Below, piece after piece: positions 22,507-34,500 of a stretch of 64,000 bases of DNA. This DNA comes from Nemopilema nomurai (lineage: Eukaryota > Cnidaria > Scyphozoa > Rhizostomeae > Rhizostomatidae). Position numbers and translations under genes: made by a program. The stretch covers positions 334,495 to 398,494 of the forward strand of contig ML133414.1 in assembly GCA_003864495.1 (NCBI GenBank), read 5' to 3'. Numbering within the stretch: position 1 is the stretch's first letter; the number at the start of each line of letters is the position of its first letter. Under the pieces are notes generated by a model that was given only the letters and a program-made list of their open reading frames with translations, was not told the origin of the DNA and did not search any database.

Positions 22507-25500
22507 TCAGGCTCGTCTTCTTTCTCTTCGTTGCCGTTCTTTAAATCGTTCAATGACTTTAGTTTCACGGGCCGTCTCTTTTCTGCAAACAAACACAAGA
22601 ATTAGGCTCGGATATATTTGAAAAGCGGCAGACAAAGCCACGGGTAAGAGGGCCAAGCGGTACATTGGTCTTCAGAGGAAAAAAGTGGCCGAGCAATAAC
22701 GTGGCAGCGGTTCACATATAGCTGCCTGCTCAACAGCAGACTTGGCACCGTGTAAATCGACTACAAGCAAATAACCATGTGCGATCATTGCGAAATATAC
22801 CCGCCATTTCACATGAAATTGACCTTTGGACTTACTCAGGCCACTCCACGTCACAATGGATGCAAACGAGGCCATCCTACTTTTAACGTGAGATTAGCAA
22901 GCAGAAGATCAGACATAAGCCTCAGTCGTAAGTCCATCAAATTAACAATCAAAGGAAAAGGAAAATAACTTCAAGGAAAATAAGTGGATTTCAGCAATCG
23001 GTTCGAGATTAAGCCTTTGCCGACCGTCAAACACACCTCAGAATAAAACCTATGAGCATTTAGTTATAGAAAGAAAGTTATAGAAATTCTCCTTTACCTT
23101 CTTTTGACAATTCTTTCTCGAAATCTCTTTCGAAATCGTATTTCCGTGTTGACGTGAGCCTGTTCGGGAGCTTGGGGCCATGCCTCAGGTTCCACTCGCA
23201 TTAGATTTCTCTTTCGAGGTGACAGACCAACCGGCCTGGCAAGGCTCTTTTTTGCAGAATCAGGGTTGGTAACGATCGGCTTCTTTGGCTCGTCCTACAT
23301 GGCAAAAAGGATATGTTTTACTGTTTGGTGGCGCTAAAAAGAAAACCTAAACAACCTATCAACCACCGATCTACCAAACTTGATCAGAGACACATTATCA
23401 CAATTCACAAAGGAGTGGTATAGGCCATTTTCATAAATTCATCGCACCATTCCTTCTCGAATCATACTCTAAAGTGTTGATGTGAACTTTACAAACAATT
23501 TTGAGTTTTTAAATGGAGCGGATATGCGATACATCAGAACATCAGATGTTTAGATCAAGGCCAAAGTGCACAAGTTCAAGCAGACTAGGATAACGCTGAC
23601 CTCGTTTTCGTTCTCCGAATCTTCTGACAGTGACCCTGGCTTCTTTTTGGGGTAGGGCTTCTTGCGAAGTGGACTGACGTTTCTGTTACTTCTTTGTCTT
23701 GTGCGTGACGAAATCGGCGATGGTAGCACCTCTGAAATGCAAATGGAGATTACGCTGCATTCTGCAAGACTGCGACGAACACATGGTATGCAAAAGCACA
23801 GCAGCGTTTCTGAGAGCATTCTTTTTCGTGACTACAGGATTTTAAAGAGTAAATTCGAGGGACATTACAGACTTTAACACGGGACAATAAGCAGTTATAA
23901 GAAGCATGTATAAGCATTACTATCATCATACAATGTCCTTATTACTCCTTATTATTACCGATAGAGAAAAAGATAGGTTTCGAGACGAAGGTTAGAGTAG
24001 CATTAAGAGTTGTGTTCGAAAGCTTTGAAACGAAATCAAAAAAAGATGTCAACATGGACAGCAAGCAACGTGTATTTTAATTCGACTGCAAGAGCCAAGT
24101 AAACTGCCTTGGCACATCAAGGGCATTTAGGATGATTTGGATATTTTACTAATTTGTGTGAATGCAATCGCGTTCAAAATGGCTTACCATCAGACGTTCT
24201 GGCGCGTTTAAGCGGCGTTTCCCCGTTCGAATCTTTAGCCCCGGCTGCCGCATCTGGTGTCTAAACAGAAAATAATTTCGTTTCACACAAGGACGGGTGT
24301 TGACTTGCTAAGTGTCAAACCAAAAGGCCTTCAATCATTGTTAAACTGATGGACTTTTTCGCATTTCATGGTGCACAAATCGGAATCATTATATATTTGA
24401 CAGCATTTCCAGGTAGACGGGAGGAAAAAACATTGTTTCAATAACCAATTTACTTACCGAAAGCTGAAGATTTTTAATACCTTCCCGCAAGGTGGAGTGC
24501 TACAAAAAAAACAAAATATATTGACTTGCCAGTAGTTTGGAACTAGGAGACCTTTTCATCGGTAGATTATGATCAGAAAAGGAAACTATGTTTTACTAAA
24601 AGTACAAAGTTGAATGCAAAACGATCGTATAAAAGGACAAAAGAATTGAAGCGATAATTCTATACGGTCAATAGACTAGAGACAATGTTGGTTTTGAGGA
24701 AGTGTATCATGGAAAGGGAATTTTTGTAATTAGAGCAAATAAAAACAATCAAGCAAAAAATAACAATCAAGCAAATAAAAGTTAATGCTGTTGGATTTGA
24801 TCAACACTGAATTAAGAGACATTCAAAAGGGACTCACCTCGCCACTTCTTCCACTGAACCCTTTGGATTCTCTTTTTTGGGACTTCTCTTTTCGCAGCCT
24901 TCCCTGTAATTCTGTCACATAAACAGCATATTTCTTTACGTGGTCATCCTTAGCTTTCAGCTCCTTAGTCTTCTCTTCCACAATACTTTGCTTCTCAACA
25001 CCCATATCATCTATTTTTGCTGTCAAGGCTTCGATCTGCTTCTTCAGCAAGGTCTTCTCCTGCTTGGCTTGCTCGATCTCACCATACCCTTCCCAAACTG
25101 TCTTCTGCAACTCCTCCATCTCCCCTTCAAGAGACTGCACTTTCTCCCTGGATTTCCTCAAGTCTGCAGTCATGGAGTCAAACAAAACATCATGGTCATA
25201 CTTATGGCTCCCCAAGTCCATCGTCAGATTCTCTATCACCTCTGTTTTCTTCTTTAGACTTTCTTCGTTCGCAGAAAGCTGTTTCTTTAACTCTTCAGTT
25301 TTCTTCTTCATGATAAAAGATACTTCTTGAACTTCCTGTTTCAACTGGTCTATTTTGTCGTCTTTCTCCCTCAGCAACTTCAGCAAATTATCATGCTCTG
25401 ACTTTAGATTCACTTTCTCATCTCGGTGTCTTTTGGCACATGTCTCGATTTCGCTCTTAAGACTCAACACTGCGGCATCTTTTGCCTCGACCTTTGATTC

Positions 25501-28500
25501 GTATTCGTTTAGTAGAGTCTTTAATTCTGTTATATCGTCTTCCTTGCCATCTAGCTCTGCTTTTGACGTCTGACATTCCTCCTTAAAGGTCGCTAGTGCC
25601 ATTTCAACATTCTCTAACTCATCTTCCTTATCTTTAAGCTTTCGTTCACAATCTATCAGAGATTTCCCACTAAATTCCGCTTCTGTTTCTTTCTCACTAA
25701 GAGTGCTCTTGGCTTTCATCAACTGATCCTCAATCTCCTTCCTGTCCTTCAACAAAGTATCTATCTTTTCTTCGTTCGCAGTTTGTTCCTTCTTTTCTTC
25801 AAGCAATCTAGCATTCAGAAGCTCAATCTCTTCGTCTCTTGTTTCTAATATATCCTGTGTGCTTTTTAGATTGCTTCTCAATTTGCAAATTTCTTCACTA
25901 TTGTCCTCCAAATCTGACTTAGCGAGATCGAGCAATCGTCTAGTTTTCTCAAACTCAGAGTCTCTGTCTGCTAACTTTTCTTCAAGATTTCGAACAAACA
26001 CTGCGTTATCAGTCTTAATGGCCGCTATCGAAACTTCTCTCTCGTCAAGCTGGCTCCTAACTTCAGCAAGCTCGTTGTTCAAACAATCGTATTTTTCTTC
26101 CATAGATGATACATTTTCAAGAGACTCTGATAGCCTTTCGACCAACTTGTCTTTTTCAATCTCCACAGCTTTTAGTTTCACGTCTCGTTCTTCGATTTCC
26201 GCTCCTTTGCTTTCGAGCTTTGCAGTTAATGCTGTTACTACACCGTCCTTAGCAGAAAGAGTTTCCTCTGTTTCTTGAACTTTCCCTAACAATTTTGCAT
26301 TCTCCCCTGAAAGAATTTCTGATTTGCTTTTTTCCCTTTCAAATTCAATCTTTATATCCCCAGTTTGCATCCCAAGCTCTTTCATGATTTCTTCATTTGA
26401 GGCGATCACAACTTTCAAGTCACTGACTTCCTTGAACAAACTGGCATTTTGACATTCCGATTCCTTTAGTTCGTCTATTGACTTCTCTAGGCTTCTTTTA
26501 TTAAACTCCAATTCCTTCTCTACGCTATCAAGCTTTTCCGTTAATTCAGAAATCTTCTCCTCCTTACCAATAATAGCAGCCATAACTTCATCCACCTTTC
26601 CTTCCAACGCCATGTTTTTACTTTTAGCTCCTTTACACTTTCATCGTTTGTTCTAGCTTCCAACTCAGCATCGTCCAACGCTTTTGCCAATTTTTCGAGT
26701 TCCGTGTCTTTAGAAACCAAAAGTGCCTCTTTGTCACTGATGGTGCTACTTAATTTTGCGTTATCCTCTTTAAGGCCCTCCATGACACTTACATTGCTGG
26801 AAATATCTTCCGTTGCTTTACTGAGCTCCATACTCGTTAGCTGCAAGCTATTCTTCAAATCCTCTACCATTTTTGCGAGATCAGCGTTCTCCTTCTTTGC
26901 TTGTAAAGCCTGTTCATCGTTTTGCCTCAGATCTTCTTTGATTTTCACTATCTCGCCCTCCTTATTACTCAAGTCTTGGTTAACAAGCTCAATCTTTAAA
27001 CGTACTTCCTCTAATTCAAGTTTTTGTTGGTCCAAGAGTACGTCTTTTTCGGTCAACTCTCCATCTTTCATATCCACCGTTTCTCTCAATTCTAAAACGA
27101 CATTTTCGTACTGATCATGCATCGCCTGCTTTTCCAGACATAGCTTCTCGTTTCCCTGTGTTTTCTTTTCCAGCTGCGCTTCTAGGTGTCCCACCTTTTG
27201 TCCTAGAGCCTCGTTTTCTTTATCTTTAATTTCAACCCCAGCATTAATACGAGCAATCTCAGACTGCAGTGCCTCCATTTCGCTTTTGAAACTCGTAACC
27301 AAACCTTGACATTCACTGATACTGTTGGTTTTTATCACAATTTCTTCTCTATACTTCAGGATAGCTGATTTGTTTTCTTCAATCTCTTTGCATCTATTCT
27401 CAAGTTCAGCTCTCATAAATTGGATCTCTTTCTCTGATTCTGTGCTTTTTTCTAATAGATCCTCGCATTTTTCAGAAGCCTGCTGCAACCGTTCACTAAA
27501 GGCAATGATATCATTCTCCTTTGCTTTATTTTGATTCTCCAGTTCAGTCACATTGCTTTCTAACGAACTAACCTGCTTTTTCAGCGCAACCGACTCCTGC
27601 CTCATGTCATCAGATGATGAGCGATACATGGCGATCTCTTCTTCTTTTTGGCCGATCATCACCTGCAACTCGTCCAATCTCGCTTGCAGCGCAACTCTCA
27701 CTAATTCATGCTCCTCTCTTCCGTAACCTATGGTCGCTTGAAGATCATCAATAGCTTGTTTATCCTTCTTCCTTTCATCAGACAGATCTTCTATCGCTGC
27801 ATTCGCTTCCTGCATTTTCGACTTGATCGCTGCTAGATTGCATTGAAATTCGGCTATCGCTCCGTCTTTCTTACTGACCTCCTGCTCTAGAAAGGCCCGT
27901 TCATTAGATGCACTTTCCCGCAAGCATTCCAAAGATCGAGAGACCTCGCTTGCTTCCGCAGCCAACCTCTCTATTTCCTTCGTCTTTTCGAGTAGTAACA
28001 GGGTTTTCTCTTTTGAGTCTTCTTCCACTTGCTCCAATTTTTCTTGGGAGTTTCCTAGTTGCTCAACTTTCTCTTGCAATTGACACGCTAAGCCTTCGGC
28101 CATTTCCTCTTTTTCTCTTAAATTTTCACTTTTATCTCTCAAAAACGATTCCAGTGATGTAATTTGATTGTCTTTCTCGACATGCAGAGCTTCCATTTGC
28201 TGAATCATATTGCATTTTCCATTCACATTTTCCTCCAATTCACTTTCACGCCTCTTCCACATTTCACATGCAGACTGTAACTCCACTCTCGAGGCCTCCA
28301 CTCTCTCCATAAGAACGGAATTGTCAGACTTTAATCCTTCCGCTATCGTTGCTAGCTTATCATTCTCATTCTGGTGGGCTTGGATTTTCAATTCGTATAT
28401 TTCCACAGCTGCGATCATTTCTTTCTCTTTGCTTTTCAAATCATTATCCATAGAGGCATTCTTTAAACTCAGCTCAGCAATCGTCGTTTCCAATTCTTCA

Positions 28501-31500
28501 ATCTCACTGCTTAATCTAAAAGCCTTAGACGTCAGTCTCTCGATCTCTTCTTCTTTTTCGGTCATCCGCTCCTCGTATAAAGAACACTTGCTGGACAGGT
28601 TCTTGACCTCGCTTTCCGATTCCACTCTGTTGTCCTTCTCCATCGACAGTTCATTGTTAACTGAACTCAATTCCGTGACATGCTCATTAATTCTTTCATC
28701 TCTATCTCTAATACATTCCACAAGCGCCTGGTTTTCATTTTCTTTAGACTCAAGCTTCAAAAGCAGGTCAGCCAATTTAGATTCAAGCTCCCCGGATTTG
28801 TCGACCAACTCTGAAATATAATGGCTCTTATTTGCCAAATCTTCTGTTAAAGTTTTCACTTCCAAAGAAGCTGCTTGCTTATATTCACTGTAATCCTTCT
28901 CCATGGACGCTATCGTCGCTCCTTTAGCTTGGAGCTGTTTCTCTAACGCAACGGAATTCCCATCCAGCAACGTGATCGATCTGTTGGCGTGTCTCAGTTG
29001 CTTGTCCAACTCATCGATTTCTAATTTGTGCCTTTCATTTGCATCAGCAAGCTCACGCTCAACCAGCAACCGTTGTTGCTCCTCGTTTTGAAACTTGTGT
29101 TGCTTCTCTTCCACTTCATCTTTCAACAAACCAATCTCTTCGTCGTGGATCTGTGCCAACTGCTGACTGTTTTCAAGCTCCATGTTGACTTTCTGCAACT
29201 CGGCTTGCACAGTCTCCATTTTCTCTGACAGCTCAGCGAATTCAGCATCTCTTCTTGCAACTCTCTGTTCCATGTCTGAAATCCCAGCGATAAGGATATC
29301 CCTTTCGTCACTTTCGTCTCTAACTCTCTTAAGCAAGTCCTCGTTTATCTCCTTGTACTCTTCGACCTTAGCTTCGAGTTTATCTTTTTCTGACTGAATT
29401 ATACACATGTCCGCAACTGCCTTCTTTGCCCTGCATGCGTCGCCCAAAGATTTATCCTCTAGAAAATTCAACTCTACCTTGATGCTGTTTAGTTCCTTTC
29501 TGTGTGATTCATTCAATTCATCCAGGCGAGAGCGATAGTGGCTTATTTCCTCCTGAAATTTAGAATTCTGTTGCGAAAGAAGCTCAATTTCTGCTGATTT
29601 TTTTTCAATCACAGACAGTTTTCCAATCAGTTCGTTGCTTCTAAATGCCAAGTCATTCTCAAGAGCCTCTGACCTGCTTTTGAACTCTTTGGTAATATCC
29701 TCAATCTTGTCACTTAGTTCCTCCATCAGTCCTTTCTCTCGTTTCTGGAGTCCATCATTTTGAGCAACAACCTTCTCGAGTTGTTCATTCAGCTGCTTTA
29801 TTTCCACTTCCAACCCTTCGATCCTTTCATCCCGCTTCATAATAAGCCTTTCTCCTTCCAGGACCAATGCTTTCTTCTCACTTTCTAAGCTTTCACGTTC
29901 CTCCATCACCTCTCTTAGCTGCATGTCTGCTTCTTCAAACTTCCTGCTCATTCTTTCTAAGTCCGCCGACTTGTGCATCAAACTTTGATCATATATTTCA
30001 ATATGCCTTTTAAGCTCTGTAATTTCCTTTTCCTTCTCAGTGATCACTTCTAGTTTTATCGTAAGCATGCTTTCAGCCAATCCCTTTAACTGTTGCTCTT
30101 GCTCCATATCTGCGGCTATATCTTTCAACGAACCGTTCAGCTTATCCACATCTTCTGATTTTGCGCGCAACCTCCCATTCAATGAAAGTATTTCTCCATG
30201 TAACTGATCTAACTCAAACTGCAGTGCCTTGTTCTTCGTTTCATATTCTTTAACGGCCTCGGTCGATGCAGTAGCCCCTTCAACCAACTGCTTTATTTGC
30301 AATTCACTATCTTCAATAATCGACATGTGACTACCAATCTTTGCCTCTAGCTCAGTTATCTGCGAGCTCATATTCTCCATCTGTTTATCTGAAATAACCA
30401 CTTTCTCCTCAAACATGTTAATCTCTTGCTCCTTACAAACAAGCTGTTCTTTCAACTGCAGTACACAAGTATTCATTTCTCCAAACTTGCTCTTCACTTC
30501 ATCGGCTTCCAGTACCTCAGCTTTCATCTTCTCCATCTCTGACTCTGCATGCATACTTCTACCCTCCAATATCGCCGCATTTGTACGTAGCATCTCTCGT
30601 TCCTCTAGAATCACTCTCATCTCCGCTTCCAAAATCGTGACTTTCTCGCCTAGATCATTCTTAATCACTTCAGTTTCAACAAGCTTGCTTTCTCGAACTT
30701 CACAATGAGTCCTCAGCTCCTCTAGCTGCTGCTCCACAATCCCCTTCTCTTCCTTCAAAGAATTCGCCACGCAGAGGATGTCGTTAAGCTTCACCTGGGA
30801 TGTTTCATTCTCTTTAGCAATGTCTGCCTTCTCGTTTTGCAGCAAAACCAACTGCCCTTCTAGTTCCAATTTCAAACACTCCACCATTTCTAATCTTTCA
30901 TTTAAGACAGATTCGTTGGATTTCAATGTCTGTAATTCTGCCTTAAACCTTTCCAGTTCGACAACTTGCTTAGCACTTTCTTCACAAATCTTTACATTAC
31001 TCACACGAATGTCTTCTAGCTGTCTTTCCAACTCTAATGCATGAGTCTCGATTGTGTTTTTCTCATTTCTGGCGATTAAGATTTCCTGGTTGGCTCTTTG
31101 CAGCTCTTCTGTCATATTTGAAAATTTGTTGACTGCTTTATCCAAATCGCGCAAAGCTTCATCTTTCGCAGTTTCTATCTCATTCAGTTGTCTTTTCTGT
31201 TCTGCATTGAGATTTGCTTGTTCATCTCTCTCCAACAGAAGCCCAGAAAATTTCTCCTGTAGCTTATCTCTTTCTTTTTCAAGTTCTTCAATTCGAAAGG
31301 AAAAATCTTCTTCTTGATTTTCCAATTCAAACAGCTTCTTTTTTAATGAAAAACCTTCTTCGACTGCTTTTTCCTTCTCTATTCTGGCTTTTTCTAGCAG
31401 GCTAACCATTTCACTTCTACCTTGCAATGCTTCGTCTCTCGTCTTAATCGCCTCAGACGTTTCCTCAGTAAGGATACTAATTTTTTCCTCAAGTACACAT

Positions 31501-34500
31501 ATAGCTGCTCTCTGGTTCTCTTTGACGCCCTGTATTGCCTGTAAAGTCTCCGTAAACTCTGCATTCTCCATGGCTAGACTTTCTATTTCACGCCGATTCT
31601 CTTCCTTTATACTTTCAAGAGAACTGATTTTGGCTTCTAAGTTCTCGATCTCTTTCTTTGCTTCTTCCTCCTTCCACTTTATTCCATCAAACTTCAATAT
31701 CGCATTATCTTTTTCAGTCTTTAGCAATCCGATTAGCTCTTCATTCTTCTTTGCATCGCTTTCCATACACAATAATGTTTTCTCCGCATTTTGCAACTTC
31801 GCTATTGTCTCCGCATTAGACGTTCTCTGTTCTTCAGACATCACCTTCAGCTGTTCAATTCCGTTTCAGCTGCAGCCTTACTTCTTTCTACTTCAGCTAG
31901 CTTCCTGTTAGCCTCCGCGTCAAAGGCAGATTTGGATCGCGCAAGTTCTTCTTGAAACTCTATTTTCAATCGCTCGATTTCACCCTTCTTCGAAAGCAAC
32001 TCATCCTTTGTGCTGTTAAGTTTCGTGGAAATTTCCTTCTTCTCTTTCTCAATAGAATGACAGTTTTGTATGGCATCTCCATATTCCTTTTCCATAGTCA
32101 TCAGCTTCCTTTTCAAATCTTCTTGCAGCCTCATACCTAACTTCACTTCTTCTTCTTTGTCTTTAAACCTTTCTAATGATTCATCTGCTCTTCTTTTCAA
32201 TTCTTCAAATTCACGCCTTTTCTGTTCAGATTCTCGTTCCGTTGCTGACTCCTTCTTCTTTAGCTCAAGTACTTCATTTTGAAGAGCATGCAGCTTCCCC
32301 TGTAGTTCTTTGCTCTGCCCTTCAGACCGCTGCAAATTCTCCACAACGATAGCTTTTTCCGATTCTAGTTTTGCTCCTTCTCTTTTGGTTCGATCAACCT
32401 CCACCTTCAAACTATTAACATCCTTCTGAGAGCTGTTCTTCAACTTCTCCATTTGCGAATTTAATAATCTAAGGTCGTTGTCAGTCTGTTTGATGATATT
32501 ATCTTTACCTGCCGACTCTCTTTTCAAAACATCTACCTCCACCTCAAACTTCTTCACCTTAGAGTAGGCAGACTCAAGCTCGTTTACCATTGAATCCTTT
32601 TGCTGGTTCAATGCCTTGGTTTCACGTATGAGCTCGTTAATCTTCTTCTCCGTGCTTACCAATGCGGTGGAGAGGTGGTCTTTTTCATTTGAGATCTCAC
32701 TCATCCTTTGGCTTTGTGCAGTGTTGTCGTGTTGCAGTTTTGAAAGCTGTACTTCCATCTCCGACATCTTGCCTCTTGCAGCTTGAACCTCTTGTTGAGA
32801 TTTTTGCTGCATTTCATTTAGAATCTTTTCCTGGTCCATCACAAATTCTCTCTGGTTGGCCATCTCCTCCCTACATTGAAGAAAATGCCATCATGTTAAC
32901 CGGTGACATAGCTGCATTCTTCTTCACAATGTAGAGCACAGGGACTGACGATAGCTACAAATTCTGGTTGTTCTAACAAGCCAAAGCGATACTTACCTGA
33001 CCTTTTAAGAGCATACATTTACACAAAGTTTCTAACGTTCCTATTCTATGCCACAAAAGATTTCTAAAGTGATGACTTCACAAAAAAAATCTTCTTAGGA
33101 AATTTTGAATATCGATCACATAACCTGAAAGAGCATCATGAAATACCTCTAAATATCTCAAAATTGTGTTACAAATCGGCAGAGATATGGCCACATTTGT
33201 ATTGGCTCTTTCCTGATCAAACCTCATTATGTTGGTCATAACTTTACGAACAGAACCAAAATTACAGTGATTCGTAAGCAAATTTCAAATCTTTCATTGC
33301 CATATCTCAAACGATTTTAGACATAGATTGTCCCAAGTCTGAGACAACTAGGAAGCTCCTCTTTTGGACATGTACATCTTGGGAAAAACATAAAAAGGAC
33401 ATAATTTTAAAATAAAAGTTTGTAACATTCATTATGAACAGCATACGATAAAACATACACAAAATTCTAAGTGAATCATTTTATTTAAGCATGTCTGAAA
33501 ACATTTTAACAGACAATAGTTGCCATGACCTGTCACTTTGATATAAACTTCTAACTTGAGGCCTAAAACACAAAAGCCATAAGCAAAATTTGGGTGTTTC
33601 AAACTCTAACCTCAACTGCCGCTCCTTTTCTTTCTGCTTTTCCTCTTGGTGTGACCGGGCTGCTTCAAAGTTGTGACGCTGACATTCAAGTTCCTGTGAC
33701 AACTGCTGAATCTTCTTCTGCAGTTCCTCACCTTTTGATAATTCTTTCTCCAGTTTACTTGTCAACTAAAAGGGTCCAAGCATGCATATTAAAGGTAGAA
33801 TGGAAACATGGTAGAAACAGAATCTGCACATCCAAGTGTTTTTATAGCAGGGCCAAGAAGTAAAACCAACCAAAAATATGTGAAAGAGCAAAAACTATGA
33901 GTATGTGTACTTTGACTACAATGTCAGAAAGAAGCCTTTTATCAATGTGCTAAAAACCAAAACAGACAAGAATCACACCTGAGCTATTTCTCCTTCCATC
34001 TTCTTCAGAGTTGAATCATTATTTGTGGTGAGAATTTTATTGTCTCCAAGGTTGCTCTGCAGCTGTGAATCTTCCAGCTCGAGAAGGTTGCAATCAACCT
34101 TTTTGGAGATAACTTTAGAGTTTCCCATGGCTTCACTGTCAAAAAATATGAGGTCTTCTTCTTTTTGAGGACTTTCACCAAATGACATCAAATCTCCAGC
34201 ACTTTCAACAGACTGGAAATCAATAACATTATGAGTAAGCAATTAAAGATGAATAATGCATAAATAAAATAATCAAATCCATATACAAAGTACATATGAA
34301 TCATGAAATCCTTATAACTACACTACCGTTCATAAAGTCTTGGGACAATTCGAAGTTTAGAACCTTCTGGTGAATGAAAACAATTAAAGGCGATCAAAAA
34401 TGTTTCTTTTGAGACACTCATATTATCCTTTAAAATGGTCTAAATAAAGCAGTAAAAGCATCAATAAGTTGCAAAATTTCAGCTTTTTTTTATTCATTAC

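Noticed and set aside
22980..23010. GGTTCGAGATT, a tRNA B-box-like string
   Set aside because: It lies at 22990-23000 but fails the invariant CC of the B box, and no A box or cloverleaf could be built around it.
31847..31863. A micro-intron at the first CENP-F frame break
   Set aside because: No GT-AG pair fits, and a one-base change restores an uninterrupted coiled coil.
24823..32934. Many plus-strand open frames of 60-200 codons (for example 28210-28821)
   Set aside because: Antisense shadows of the CENP-F coiled-coil exon; Ser/Leu/Phe-rich sequence results from reverse-complemented Glu/Lys codons.
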